Part shown: positions 15,861-24,444 of the stretch, piece after piece
Position numbering within the stretch: the first letter of the stretch is position 1
Layout of the letters: every line of letters starts with the position of its first letter
Source of the DNA: Prevotella sp. UBA7594
GTDB lineage: Bacteria; Bacteroidota; Bacteroidia; Bacteroidales; Bacteroidaceae
Assembly (NCBI GenBank): GCA_002490315.1
Contig: DLKG01000090.1
Location: forward strand, 1-28,080
DNA length: 28,080 nucleotides
Direction: 5' to 3'
Position numbers and translations under genes: made by a program
Notes under the pieces: generated by a model
Seen by the model: the letters and a program-made list of their open reading frames with translations, nothing else
Databases searched by the model: none
What the model was told of the DNA's origin: nothing

Positions 15861-16559
15861 ATGGGAAATGCTAAGATATTCATGCCGATTGCCGCATCGC
15901 TCGCCATTCTTGCATCCTGCGCAAGCGAGAAGAAGGAGTCGGCATTGCATGCTGGTTCAGTCTGGCAGAACGGCAAGGAAATATACATTGCCGAGGACAG
16001 CACGTCATTCTGGCATCTCTACGGAGGCACACTCCATGAGGGTGGCTCCGAGATGAAGCTCATGAAGGACGGCAAGTGGCTCCTGCCAATCATCACCGAC
16101 AACCGTCCGACAGACAGCCTTGCAGGAACGTGGCGTCTCGATGGCGACACCATCGTCTTCTCCTCCAACGACAAGACGACAAGCCGGCTGGCGCTCGTCA
16201 GCGGACTCACCGTGCTCTCGCGCGACGACATGCCGTCGAAGGCCTTGCCCGCTCTCGACAGTGTGCAACAGATGAATGTCTACCGCTCATTGGAGGGTAC
16301 GTACAAAGACCAGAACGGCAAGAAATGGGTGTTCAGCGGCAACAGCATGAAGCGACAAGGGCTCGGCACGCCCGAGCCTTACTCCATCGGCAAGTCAATG
16401 GACATGAACGACTGCGTCATCTTCACCAACAACATCGCCTACGCCTACAGCATAACGCCACAAGGCATCAGCCTTTACAAGGCTGAGTATGTAGACTCGG
16501 TTGGAATATGGAAGTATGACAAGAAAGGGAAACCCGTGGAACAGCTTGTAAAGAAATAA
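15861..16559 (+). CDS. Hypothetical lipoprotein
   Basis: The protein has 232 residues. It starts with a short basic/hydrophobic signal and a lipobox LASC, so Cys20 would be lipidated. After the acidic, Lys-containing tether (ASEKKES) it appears to have two related halves: about 26-125 (SVWQNGKEIYIAEDSTSFWHL ... LAGTWRLDGDTIVFSS) and about 145-232 (SLEGTYKDQNGKKWVFSGNS ... GIWKYDKKGKPVEQLVKK). Both look like small beta-barrel, lipocalin-type sheets, but I cannot name a family. It starts 35 nt after pepD and ends just before a strong terminator, so it is probably the last gene of this transcript. A longer frame from 15753 lies within pepD and is rejected. Confidence 0.8.
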   Translation: MGNAKIFMPIAASLAILASCASEKKESALHAGSVWQNGKEIYIAEDSTSFWHLYGGTLHEGGSEMKLMKDGKWLLPIITDNRPTDSLAGTWRLDGDTIVFSSNDKTTSRLALVSGLTVLSRDDMPSKALPALDSVQQMNVYRSLEGTYKDQNGKKWVFSGNSMKRQGLGTPEPYSIGKSMDMNDCVIFTNNIAYAYSITPQGISLYKAEYVDSVGIWKYDKKGKPVEQLVKK

Positions 16560-16582
16560 AGCTATACACATTTTATAATATA

Positions 16583-16636
16583 TGGGGGTGGGTTAAAAGG
16601 AAGTCAACAGACTGTTTTCCTTTTAACACACCCCCA
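16583..16636. terminator. Bidirectional terminator between convergent genes
   Basis: TGGGGGTGGGTTAAAAGGAA at 16583-16602 pairs with TTCCTTTTAACACACCCCCA at 16617-16636, with one mismatch and a 14-nt loop. A long stem with A/T-rich flanks between a plus-strand lipoprotein gene and a minus-strand SprT-like gene fits termination in both directions. The SprT-like stop codon (16637-16639) touches the stem. Confidence 0.85.
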
Positions 16637-17296
16637 TTATTTGTCTGACAATACGAGCGGCTGCATTGCAGCCGTTTTCTGTTCGTACACCTCTCGCGTC
16701 ACTTTGCGAGCACGCAGCGACCGCACCTTAGGGAAATCCCTGAAGTAATCGTCCTGCGACATGTACCAGCGGTGGTCAAGGATTTCGCTGACGGCACACG
16801 CCATCGTGTCTATACGGCGTGCTGAGCGCGGGCTGACAACGGAGAACATCCGCTCGCCGCTTCTCATCGTAATGGCAAGCACAAGAAAGGTGGACGTTCC
16901 GGCGGCTTGCGGGTCGGAAGGCTTCTTGCCACGCATCGATGAGGAGATGGTGATGTGCCACCCATACTGGCTATTGAGCCTATGCATCATCTCGCGAAAC
17001 ACACGCCCATGCGACGACGTGTCGGGGATGTGCTTGTACATTATATAATAATGTATCATCTCATGGAGCAGCGTCGTCTGATACTCACGCTCCGACTGTT
17101 CATAGTAGGTGCTGATGCGTATCGTAAAGTCACTATAGACCCAACGGAGCAGGCGTCTCTGCTTGCGGCACGCCATCGTGCCGAGGCGTGTGCGTGCCTT
17201 GCTTAGGGCTATACGGGGCATCGGCAGCGTGCTGCCGAAGTAGTCGGCGTCAAACTGTCGGAACCATTCGCGTAGAATATCTACCGTGAGCTTCAT
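16637..17296 (-). CDS. SprT-like zinc metalloprotease domain protein
   Basis: The protein has 219 residues. The zinc-binding motif HEMIH is at residues 78-82, with a probable third ligand at His96 in SSHGRVF, the SprT/SPRTN-like arrangement. The N-terminal WFRQFDADYFGSTLPMP also fits the family (x-N/D-x-x-YF-G...LP). A role in proteolysis of DNA-bound proteins is known for eukaryotic SPRTN, but is only a guess for bacterial members. The C-terminal half (about 120-219) shows no clear zinc-ribbon cysteine pairs. The start overlaps the stop of the thioredoxin gene by 4 nt (17293-17296, ATGA), so the two are translationally coupled. Confidence 0.85.
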   Translation of the reverse strand: MKLTVDILREWFRQFDADYFGSTLPMPRIALSKARTRLGTMACRKQRRLLRWVYSDFTIRISTYYEQSEREYQTTLLHEMIHYYIMYKHIPDTSSHGRVFREMMHRLNSQYGWHITISSSMRGKKPSDPQAAGTSTFLVLAITMRSGERMFSVVSPRSARRIDTMACAVSEILDHRWYMSQDDYFRDFPKVRSLRARKVTREVYEQKTAAMQPLVLSDK

Positions 17297-17874
17297 TCGT
17301 CGCAGTCAGGATAGACGGAAGTGAGATAAGCGTCCACCTTGTCGGACATGACTGTCGACAGAGCTACCTTGCCCTGCGGGTCGATAACATAGACAGTGGG
17401 TATCCACTTTATGTTGTAGGCGGAAGCTACAGCCGACTCTCTCATGCTCTTCATGTCGCTCACCTGCAGATACGGAATGGCGAGTTTCTTCACGCCATTT
17501 GCCCACGCTTCGTGCTTCGTGTCGAACGACACGCCTACAAACTCCACACCTTTCGGATGGAATTTCTCATACATGGCAATGATGTTCGGTGAGTCCTTGC
17601 GGCAATCGGGACACCACGACGCCCAGAAGTCGAGCACTACATACTTGCCACGCAGGCTGCTGAGTGAGAATGTCTTTCCGTCGATGGTTGACAGCGAGAG
17701 GTCGGGAGCGACGGTGCCCGGCTTCAGAAGAGCCGTGGCATATTTGGCGTCAAGGTCGGCGGAGGCAACTGGAGCATCGGGAGCGGTTTGTGCCGATGCC
17801 ACGAATGGGGTAAGGACCATAGCCATGAGCATAATGGCATTGGACAATTTCTTTCGTATAAAATTTTTCTTCAT
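17293..17874 (-). CDS. TlpA-type periplasmic thioredoxin-like protein
   Basis: A secreted thiol-disulfide oxidoreductase of 193 residues. Residues 1-28 form a signal peptide (MKKNFIRKKL, hydrophobic core, FVASAQ). The thioredoxin fold begins near residue 50: APDLSLSTIDGKTFSLSSLRGKYVVLDFWASWCPDCRK, with the active-site pair C88-P-D-C91, and the cis-proline loop KWIPTVYVID (P159). This is the AhpC-TSA/TlpA group of Bacteroidota, usually reducing periplasmic proteins or acting in oxidative stress. The ATG at 17874 is chosen; upstream only a TTG at 17886 extends the frame. It overlaps the SprT-like gene by 4 nt and follows the helicase gene by 128 nt of repeat-containing DNA. Confidence 0.92.
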   Translation of the reverse strand: MKKNFIRKKLSNAIMLMAMVLTPFVASAQTAPDAPVASADLDAKYATALLKPGTVAPDLSLSTIDGKTFSLSSLRGKYVVLDFWASWCPDCRKDSPNIIAMYEKFHPKGVEFVGVSFDTKHEAWANGVKKLAIPYLQVSDMKSMRESAVASAYNIKWIPTVYVIDPQGKVALSTVMSDKVDAYLTSVYPDCDE

Positions 17875-17946
17875 TGTTCTCAACAATTTTTATTGGTTAC
17901 ACTTCTTAAAATATATCGACTCGTAATTTTCTATATTTATTGAAAA

Positions 17947-18015
17947 CATGCCTTCATGTCAAAAAAACATGTCTTCATGTCTTCATGTCAAAAAACATGT
18001 CTTCATGTCAAAGAA
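17947..18015 (-). repeat. CATGTCTTCATGTCAAAAA tandem repeat over the helicase gene end
   Basis: About four imperfect units of CATGTCTTCATGTCAAAAAA, one of them shortened, run from 17947 to 18015. The last copy (plus-strand coordinates) contains the stop codon of the RecD-like helicase gene (18003-18005) and its final codons. Within each unit, ATGTCTTCATGT-type half-repeats and A-runs alternate. No gene lies in this gap. Confidence 0.85.
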
Positions 18016-19487
18016 GTTTGTGTCTTGGGCCAGTTCACGAGAAAGAGTTTCTCGGTAGCACGTGTGAAAGCCGTGTAAAGCCAGTGAATATAGTCGGGCG
18101 TAAGCATGTCGTCGGTCATGTATCCCTGATCGACATACACATGCGCCCACTGTCCACCCTGCGCCTTGTGGCACGTAACGGCATAGGCATACTTAATCTG
18201 CAAGGCATTGTAGTAAGGGTCTTGCTTTAGGCGCTTGTAGCGTTCGGGCTTCGTGCGCACGTCGGCATAGTCTTTCATCACCTCCTCGAAGAGCTGCTGA
18301 CTTTGCTCACGCGTCAGCGCAGGAGCCTCGGTGGAGAGCGAGTCGGTGAGAGCAGTCACTTTCAGCTCGTAGTTGTCATAATCGGGGAACTGCAGCCATA
18401 GGTCGACAAAATGTAGGCCATAGAGGTCGCGGCGGTTGCGCACGCGCTGGATGACAGCGCGGTCGCCATTGGCAATAAATCCCGGAACATTCTGGAGCGG
18501 CTGTCGTGCTAAAGCCGACGGCTGGTCGCCCGACTGGATACCCTCGCTGCCCTTATTCTCTTTCTCCGTCCAATAGTAGTTGTTCTTCACAACCATCAGC
18601 CAGTCGCCCGACGTCAGTTCCTCCTCACGCCACAAAACTTGCGCCCGGATGCCTTGATTGTAGATATTGGCACGCTTGTTGGAGCGCGTGACGACCATCG
18701 TCTCGTCCATTCCCACTTCAGAATAGCTTGTGGCAAGCGACTCGATAAGCTCATCGCCCGGCACCATAACAATGTCGGCGAAGCCCTTGAAGCAAATCTT
18801 TGGCAGAGCCGTTGCCTCATCGTGCGTAATCATCTGCCGTATGACGGTGGCATTAAAGAGAATGCCCGACTGCTGGCTCTGTCGCAACACCTCGCGCAAG
18901 TCGCTCTCGTACACCCTCAAGCCGTAGCCCGACATAAACTCTCCGCTAAGAGCCGGCGACTCTTCCTCTCCTACAGGCGGCAACTGCGCCTTGTCGCCGA
19001 TGAGCATCAGGCGGCAGTTGCGACCGGAATAGACAAATTGCACAAGGTCGTCGAGCAAGCATCCCGTGCCAAACACCGTCTCACGCAATCCCTCATTGGC
19101 AATCATCGACGCCTCATCGACGAGGAAGAGCGTGTCGGAGAGCAGGTTGGGAGCGAGCGAGAAACTGCCCATCATCGACTGTTGGCGATAGATGCGGCGG
19201 TGGATGGTGGAGGCAGGAGCACCGGAGTTGACGGAGAACACCTTCGCAGCCCTACCCGTCGGCGCAAGAAGCACGACGCGCTGGCGCAATCGCCTCATTG
19301 TGCGGACGATGGCACCCGAGAGCGACGTCTTTCCTGTTCCGGCAGACCCGCGCAGAATCATCACTACGCGGTCGTCAGTATCGGAAACGAAAGAAGCGAA
19401 AGCCGTGAGAGCATGGCTTTGGTCGGCTGTCGGCGCGAAACCGAAGTCCTGGAGTATTAGGGATTTAATGTCCAATTTATGATGCAA
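18003..19487 (-). CDS. RecD-like ATP-dependent DNA helicase (SF1B)
   Basis: About 494 residues. A superfamily 1 helicase with Walker A GSAGTGKT (47-54), motif Ia VVLLAPTGRAAKV, Walker B LVDEAS (122-127), motif III GDKAQLPPVG, and a C-terminal UvrD_C_2-type block VTCHKAQGGQW followed by YTAFTRATEKL. It is shorter than E. coli RecD and has no RecB/RecC partner nearby, like the standalone RecD-type helicases of Bacteroidales. Its cellular substrate is unknown. No ATG exists near the conserved N-terminus; the start is probably TTG at 19487 (or TTG at 19475), since a stop lies two codons further upstream. This start is 8 nt after the PBP4 gene. Its last codons run into a tandem repeat. Confidence 0.9.
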   Translation of the reverse strand: MHHKLDIKSLILQDFGFAPTADQSHALTAFASFVSDTDDRVVMILRGSAGTGKTSLSGAIVRTMRRLRQRVVLLAPTGRAAKVFSVNSGAPASTIHRRIYRQQSMMGSFSLAPNLLSDTLFLVDEASMIANEGLRETVFGTGCLLDDLVQFVYSGRNCRLMLIGDKAQLPPVGEEESPALSGEFMSGYGLRVYESDLREVLRQSQQSGILFNATVIRQMITHDEATALPKICFKGFADIVMVPGDELIESLATSYSEVGMDETMVVTRSNKRANIYNQGIRAQVLWREEELTSGDWLMVVKNNYYWTEKENKGSEGIQSGDQPSALARQPLQNVPGFIANGDRAVIQRVRNRRDLYGLHFVDLWLQFPDYDNYELKVTALTDSLSTEAPALTREQSQQLFEEVMKDYADVRTKPERYKRLKQDPYYNALQIKYAYAVTCHKAQGGQWAHVYVDQGYMTDDMLTPDYIHWLYTAFTRATEKLFLVNWPKTQTSLT

Positions 19488-19495
19488 TCTTTAAG

Positions 19496-20773
19496 TTACG
19501 GTTGGCAGAGCACGGTGCACACACGATCCTGAAAGGCGCGTCCGTTGCGGTGGTGCTGTATGCCTTGATTGATGATAGAGAACGCCAAGTGATGGCCGTT
19601 GGCAGCCGTGCAGTAGCCTGCAAGCGACGACACGCCGGCAACAGTGCCCGTCTTGGCATAGACATTGCCCGACGTGAAGGGCCCTCTCATGCGCTTGCGC
19701 AATGTACCGTCGACGCCTGCGATAGGCAGTGCAGGATGCAGATGCACGTAGATGTTGTTGTTGTGCCAGGCATAACTAAGGAAGCGCACCTCCAGTTCGG
19801 CAGAGACATAATTGTAGAGCGAGAGTCCGCTACCGTCTGCAATCTCGTAGCGTTTTGGGTCGAGCCCCACCTTTGATATGAGACGGTTGACCACAGTGGA
19901 GGCATTCTTCGCCGACGCGTAGCGCGCTCCCGTCGAAGCGGCTATCTGATAGAACATCGACTCGGCGTAGAGATTGTCGCTCTCCTTTAGCATCTTCATC
20001 AATATCTGGTCGATAGTGTGGAAGCGCTTGGCTATGCAGAAGGCGTCGCCGGGGCGAGTACCGTCGCCGAGCGTAGCCTCAACGGTCACTCCCGCCTCGC
20101 GGAGATTGTCGACAAAGCGCGTTAGGAAGGAGTCCTTACGGCTGACAAGCAGCGGCGAGAGTTTCGGATTCTTGTCGTCCCAGCACCATCCAGCGCCAAG
20201 GAGGTCGCTGTCCTTCATGCTACGGTCGGCGTAGATATTGCCGCGGATGGTGTCAACGCCCATCTTGCGGATGGCCTCAACGAAAGCGCGCATATCATCG
20301 GAATTGAAACGAGGGTCGAAGCCGCCGACGCAATAGATGTTGCCACGTAGCGTGCGGTCGGCGACATCACCGGTGTAGCAAAGCTCCGTCTTAAACTGAT
20401 AGCCGCCGCCAAGGCGGTCGATGGCAGTAATGGCAGTGATGAGCTTCATCGTGGAAGCGGGGCGCAGTAGCTGGCGTGCGTTGTGTGCGTAGAGCACGGA
20501 GTCAGCGTCGAGGTCGTAGACCATCATTCCGACGGTGGACGTCTCGAACATCTCGTTCTCAAGCAGATTGTCGAGATGCTTCACCAATGCCACGTTCCAC
20601 GGGAGCGACTGCCGCTCCACGGAGAACGTGTCTGCCATCACGGTGTCGCGTCCGGCTTGCAACTCGTCGTCGTCGAAATCAACGTCGGTCTGCGCTATGG
20701 CTCCTGAGCATACGGAGAGCAGCGCTATGAGCAGCGCTATGCAGCGCAACAAAAACTTATTCATCGTCATCAT
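19496..20773 (-). CDS. dacB: D-alanyl-D-alanine carboxypeptidase/endopeptidase (PBP4 type, S13)
   Basis: A periplasmic penicillin-binding protein that removes the terminal D-Ala or cuts D,D-cross-links in peptidoglycan. The 425-residue protein has a signal peptide (cleavage near AIAQ, residue 28) and the three serine-DD-peptidase motifs: PASTMK (S107, K110), SDN (265-267) and KTG (374-376). The long insertion between the first two motifs is typical of the S13 family. The frame offers starts at 20773 (MMTMNK) and 20764 (MNKFLLRC). The latter overlaps the preceding gene by 8 nt and fits a signal peptide best. It lies between the PH-like membrane protein and the helicase gene in a compact run. 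Confidence 0.93.
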   Translation of the reverse strand: MMTMNKFLLRCIALLIALLSVCSGAIAQTDVDFDDDELQAGRDTVMADTFSVERQSLPWNVALVKHLDNLLENEMFETSTVGMMVYDLDADSVLYAHNARQLLRPASTMKLITAITAIDRLGGGYQFKTELCYTGDVADRTLRGNIYCVGGFDPRFNSDDMRAFVEAIRKMGVDTIRGNIYADRSMKDSDLLGAGWCWDDKNPKLSPLLVSRKDSFLTRFVDNLREAGVTVEATLGDGTRPGDAFCIAKRFHTIDQILMKMLKESDNLYAESMFYQIAASTGARYASAKNASTVVNRLISKVGLDPKRYEIADGSGLSLYNYVSAELEVRFLSYAWHNNNIYVHLHPALPIAGVDGTLRKRMRGPFTSGNVYAKTGTVAGVSSLAGYCTAANGHHLAFSIINQGIQHHRNGRAFQDRVCTVLCQP

Positions 20774-21173
20774 TGGAGTTTATCTTATTTTGGCGTTTAT
20801 GTATCTCTGCTATAAAGTCGTCTGCCAGTGCAGGCTGTGCAAACGTTATGTGTCCGGCGCCATATTCTATGATGATATGCCGCGCGATTAAAAGGCTGCC
20901 GCGCACGGCATGGACGGCAATTATGTCGCCCACGGGCACGACAATCGGCTTGCCAAGGCGCCCTCGCGCTATGACAAGGTTGTTGTCGGGGGTGAATGTG
21001 TAGGTGGTGTTGACAAGACGGTCTACCGCCGCCGCTCCGAGGAGCAGACAGCAGCAGCCGACCAATGGGGATAATCCTGTGCGTAAAAGAAAACAGATCA
21101 GTGCGGCAAGGGCAAGCAGCACAACGACAAGCAGCCCTTGCACACTGACGAATTGATGATATGTTCTATTCAT
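20757..21173 (-). CDS. Small membrane protein with PH-like domain
   Basis: The protein has 138 residues from the ATG at 21173 (MNRTYHQFVSVQGLL). Two closely spaced hydrophobic segments (about 12-34 and 38-52) form a membrane hairpin. They are followed by a beta-rich region (TYTFTPDNNLVIARGRLGKPIVVPVGDIIAVH ... SLLIARHIIIEYGAGHITFAQPALADDFIAEIHKR) that resembles the bacterial PH-like domains attached to membrane hairpins. The tail is acidic (SNDDDE). No precise function can be assigned. The start is only 2 nt after the protease stop and the end overlaps dacB by 8-17 nt, so it is translationally linked to both. A longer frame to 21260 lies inside the protease gene and is rejected. Confidence 0.75.
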   Translation of the reverse strand: MNRTYHQFVSVQGLLVVVLLALAALICFLLRTGLSPLVGCCCLLLGAAAVDRLVNTTYTFTPDNNLVIARGRLGKPIVVPVGDIIAVHAVRGSLLIARHIIIEYGAGHITFAQPALADDFIAEIHKRQNKINSNDDDE

Positions 21174-21175
21174 AA

Positions 21176-24100
21176 TTATCTGTAAAGTCTCTTGGTGACG
21201 CTGCCGTCGGCATGACGCTCTATCGTTACGCCATGGGCAGAGCCCGGATTGACACGGCAACCTGCGATGCTGAAGCGTTCCGTCACGAGCGACTGCGAAG
21301 CCGACATCACTGTCTCAACGCCATTCAACGTTGGCTGGCGACCATTCATAACGACCGTGAGCACATCGACGGGCGACTCATTGCCTGACGAGGCGGAGAA
21401 GTAAGCGCCAAACGGACTGATGCCTTTTGCTGAAGAAGCAGACGCCCCTCCTTTCACGAACGTCTTGCCGTCGGATGAAAGAACGTAGGCATCGGGAGCA
21501 GAAAGCGCCGTTGTCGTCATGCAGAAGTTGTAGTCGGCCGACTCGGTGAAGCCGGTCTGTGCCTCAGCGAAGTTGACATTGGCAGCGTTGCATACCCTCT
21601 CGCCAGCCTTACCAGCCACGAGAAGCGGCTGCCAACCAATCACTCTCTGGGCGTCGTCGAAGTAGACCTTGCCGTTCTCCTCGCCGACAAACTCCTTTAC
21701 AAAGAGTCCGTCTGCTTCCATGTCCGACGTAGAGAAGTCGAAAGGCATGGTCAGCGTCTGCCACTTGTCGGGCTCCACGTTGTACGTGTACTCCACGTTG
21801 GCGGCTGTGAAGTCAACCAAGCTGTAGAATCCCTTACCCGCAACGAGCTTTATGTTATCAGCCTTGTCGGTCTTCACATAGTTGAGATTGTCGAGACCAC
21901 TGGGCTGGGCGTCGCGCCAATAAGTGACGTAGAGGCAGTTGGGATTGCTGTTGCCCTTGACAGTCTTGACGTTGCCGCATGTATACTGCAGGTCGACAGC
22001 TTCCGCTTCCTCCGGAACTTGTACATTGTCAGTGGCCTCCACTGCAGAAACAGTCTTGCCATCGGCAGAATAAAACACCACTCCCGGCTTCAGCGTCAGC
22101 GGTTCGGAAGCGTAAAGTTCCTGACTGTCCTCCCATTTGCCGTCGGCATTGAGATGATGACCATAGCCAACGAGCTTCACAACGTACTGCTTTTCGGCGT
22201 ACTTACTGAAGGTCAAGGGATTGATGGGGATAATGTAGTCGCCGTCAACCGACTGTCCCTGGAGCAAATCGGCATCGGTGGCTTGCTCGTAAATCAGCTT
22301 GTTGTCGGGATAGCTGTAGAAGCGGCAGCCTATACCTCCGTGGTAATCGCGGTCGCCGACATTCTGTACTGTCGCCTTCACTCCGAAGTAGCCGCTGAGA
22401 ATCTTGCCACCCTCAATATTGATTGGCTCGGCATGGGCAGTAAGCTTAGGCGCAAGTGAGTCGAGCTTGTTGTTGTACACAACGGAAGAGCCCATGAAGT
22501 CGAGCGACACTCTCAGCGAGTCGCCGCCAGTAAGCTCACGGCTCAGCGCCACACGTGCATACTTATGCTCGCCCGGACCAATCAGGAAGCTTGCCTCCTG
22601 ATACTTGGAATCCTCCTCTGTACGCATGAAGAAGAGCGAGCCGTCATACTGATAGCCTTTGTTGGTAACGTCAACGGTGTAGACCGGACGGCCATTGTGC
22701 TTGCCAGCATACGAAACAGAGCTAACCTCAAGTTGCTTTCCGTTATAGTATGTCTTCGGCGTCAGCGTTTTGTTCTTTACGGTGAAGGCTATGTGGTGCT
22801 GGTCGGCCCAGTCGTCCATCTGCCACTCGTCAGTGCCCTTCTCACGGCTTATGGCGCGTAGCTCATAGTCGCCGTCGGCAAGCAATGAGCCGAAGCTTAT
22901 CTTACATTCACGCGTGAAGGAGTTGTTGAGCACAGAGTTTTTGGTCTCGACGTAGTTGGTGAGCGCCTCCACGAGGGTTCCGTTCTGGTATATGCCATAC
23001 GTATACTCCATGTCGGTTGCCTTCGGAAGGGCGGAAGTACGGAGGTCGTAGACTTTCATCGGACCGTATTCATCTGTGGAATAGCGGCGTGTAAACTGCT
23101 TGCCGTCGTCCTCCGTAGAGAGTCCTCTTGAGATGAGATGTAGCGGGGAGTCAGCCTTAGAGCCAGCCTCCGGGCGATGTATGCCAGTCACAATGTAGTG
23201 GTTCCAGTTGAGTTGGCTCACGAGTCCCTGGCTGACGTTGAGCGCACTGAGCTTGAAGTAGCCGTTGAGGTCGCCATACCATCCCCAGTTGAAATGGAAA
23301 TAACCGTCGCCCTCATAGCCGTCGCAGACGAAGGCATGGCCTTGCAGACTGCTTCCCTGTGCAGTATAGAACACTGGACCGTCGGTGACAAGAGCTTTGT
23401 AGACGAAGTCCTCCCACTCAGACAGCGAATAGTCCATACGCGAGTGGAGGCGTGCGTCAGGATAGCCGAAATAAGTGTTGAGGGCGTAGGGCACAAGATC
23501 GTTGTAAGTGCCAGAGCCAAGTCCGGTGTATTGCATCTTCACGGAGTAGCCGAGGCAGCGCATCAACGTCGCCACGGCAGCGCGGCTGTCCTTGTCGTAA
23601 TAGTTCTCGTAGTTGTCCGCCATGACGTCCCAGTTGAACGCCGTCACGGGAAGCGCTTCGTATTTCGTTCCGCCACTCGTGTATGACGGAATTTCGGCAG
23701 ATGTCTGCTCCGGCCATTTATGGTATCTGAGAATCTGTCCGAGAGCCGTAGCCACACAGCCCACGGGGTTCATGTCGGGTATAGAGTCGCAATAGGGCGT
23801 CTCCTGTCCCCAAGTCGACTCGAGCAAGACGCTGACATTGTTCTTCACGCTACGCTTAGGCTGCGCCTTTTCCTTTGCGAAGTTTGCGGCGTCGAGCGTT
23901 TTTATCTCGTCGGAGTACTGCTGAAGCATTGCTTTCATGCCGTCGGGCATCTTGTCAGGGTCAATGGTTCCTGTGTCGGAATAGCCGAGAACGGGCGTTG
24001 TGCGGTCGTCGCCACTAACGACAACGAAGCCTCCGCCGTCGGAGGCGTTGAAAACGTAATAGTCGGGCGTTGCCGCCTTAGACTTGTGTGCAAGCGAGAG

Positions 24101-24292
24101 GCTCACGGTCTTGCGCGGAGCAAGACGCTTGCCGGCACATCGGCTGTTGAGAAAATCCTGTGCGATGGCCTCCGCCTTGTTGAGGTCGACGGGAGCAGCT
24201 GCCATTCCTCCAAAGGACATTGAAGCCACCAATAGTAGCAACGGTCTTCTGTTGGACATGAATGTTGCCTGGAATTTTGATCTGATTGACAT
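21176..24292 (-). CDS. Secreted C10-family cysteine protease (streptopain/interpain-like)
   Basis: A 1038-residue secreted protease. A signal peptide ends near GMAAA (residue 33); initiation at 24259 (MSNRRPLLLL) instead of 24292 would give a more usual length. Residues 35-145 are the inhibitory propeptide (Spi-like: AEAIAQDFLNSR, GGGFVVVSGDDRTTPVLGYSD). In the papain-like domain the catalytic cysteine is C179 (MNPVGCVATALGQILRYH) and the histidine H319 (GHAFVCDGYEGDGYFHFNWGW, with the typical Trp-rich end). Residues 380 to about 950 form beta-rich extension domains. The C-terminus (ERFSIAGCRVNPGSAHGVTIERHADGSVTKRLYR) resembles the terminal secretion-type module of Prevotella surface proteins; type IX secretion is inferred. 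It sits between cdsA (152-nt gap) and the PH-like gene (2-nt gap). Confidence 0.93.
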   Translation of the reverse strand: MSIRSKFQATFMSNRRPLLLLVASMSFGGMAAAPVDLNKAEAIAQDFLNSRCAGKRLAPRKTVSLSLAHKSKAATPDYYVFNASDGGGFVVVSGDDRTTPVLGYSDTGTIDPDKMPDGMKAMLQQYSDEIKTLDAANFAKEKAQPKRSVKNNVSVLLESTWGQETPYCDSIPDMNPVGCVATALGQILRYHKWPEQTSAEIPSYTSGGTKYEALPVTAFNWDVMADNYENYYDKDSRAAVATLMRCLGYSVKMQYTGLGSGTYNDLVPYALNTYFGYPDARLHSRMDYSLSEWEDFVYKALVTDGPVFYTAQGSSLQGHAFVCDGYEGDGYFHFNWGWYGDLNGYFKLSALNVSQGLVSQLNWNHYIVTGIHRPEAGSKADSPLHLISRGLSTEDDGKQFTRRYSTDEYGPMKVYDLRTSALPKATDMEYTYGIYQNGTLVEALTNYVETKNSVLNNSFTRECKISFGSLLADGDYELRAISREKGTDEWQMDDWADQHHIAFTVKNKTLTPKTYYNGKQLEVSSVSYAGKHNGRPVYTVDVTNKGYQYDGSLFFMRTEEDSKYQEASFLIGPGEHKYARVALSRELTGGDSLRVSLDFMGSSVVYNNKLDSLAPKLTAHAEPINIEGGKILSGYFGVKATVQNVGDRDYHGGIGCRFYSYPDNKLIYEQATDADLLQGQSVDGDYIIPINPLTFSKYAEKQYVVKLVGYGHHLNADGKWEDSQELYASEPLTLKPGVVFYSADGKTVSAVEATDNVQVPEEAEAVDLQYTCGNVKTVKGNSNPNCLYVTYWRDAQPSGLDNLNYVKTDKADNIKLVAGKGFYSLVDFTAANVEYTYNVEPDKWQTLTMPFDFSTSDMEADGLFVKEFVGEENGKVYFDDAQRVIGWQPLLVAGKAGERVCNAANVNFAEAQTGFTESADYNFCMTTTALSAPDAYVLSSDGKTFVKGGASASSAKGISPFGAYFSASSGNESPVDVLTVVMNGRQPTLNGVETVMSASQSLVTERFSIAGCRVNPGSAHGVTIERHADGSVTKRLYR

Positions 24293-24444
24293 TTGTTATA
24301 GATTTTATAGCAGTTCGTATATATATGGCAAAAGTGCATGGCAACGGAAGCCCTGCCTTTGACTGGCCTTTCTTCCATTGTCATACACTCCTTATTGAAA
24401 GCTTCTACGTCAGCCGCCGCCTTTGCTTTATGCGGCAAAAGGCG

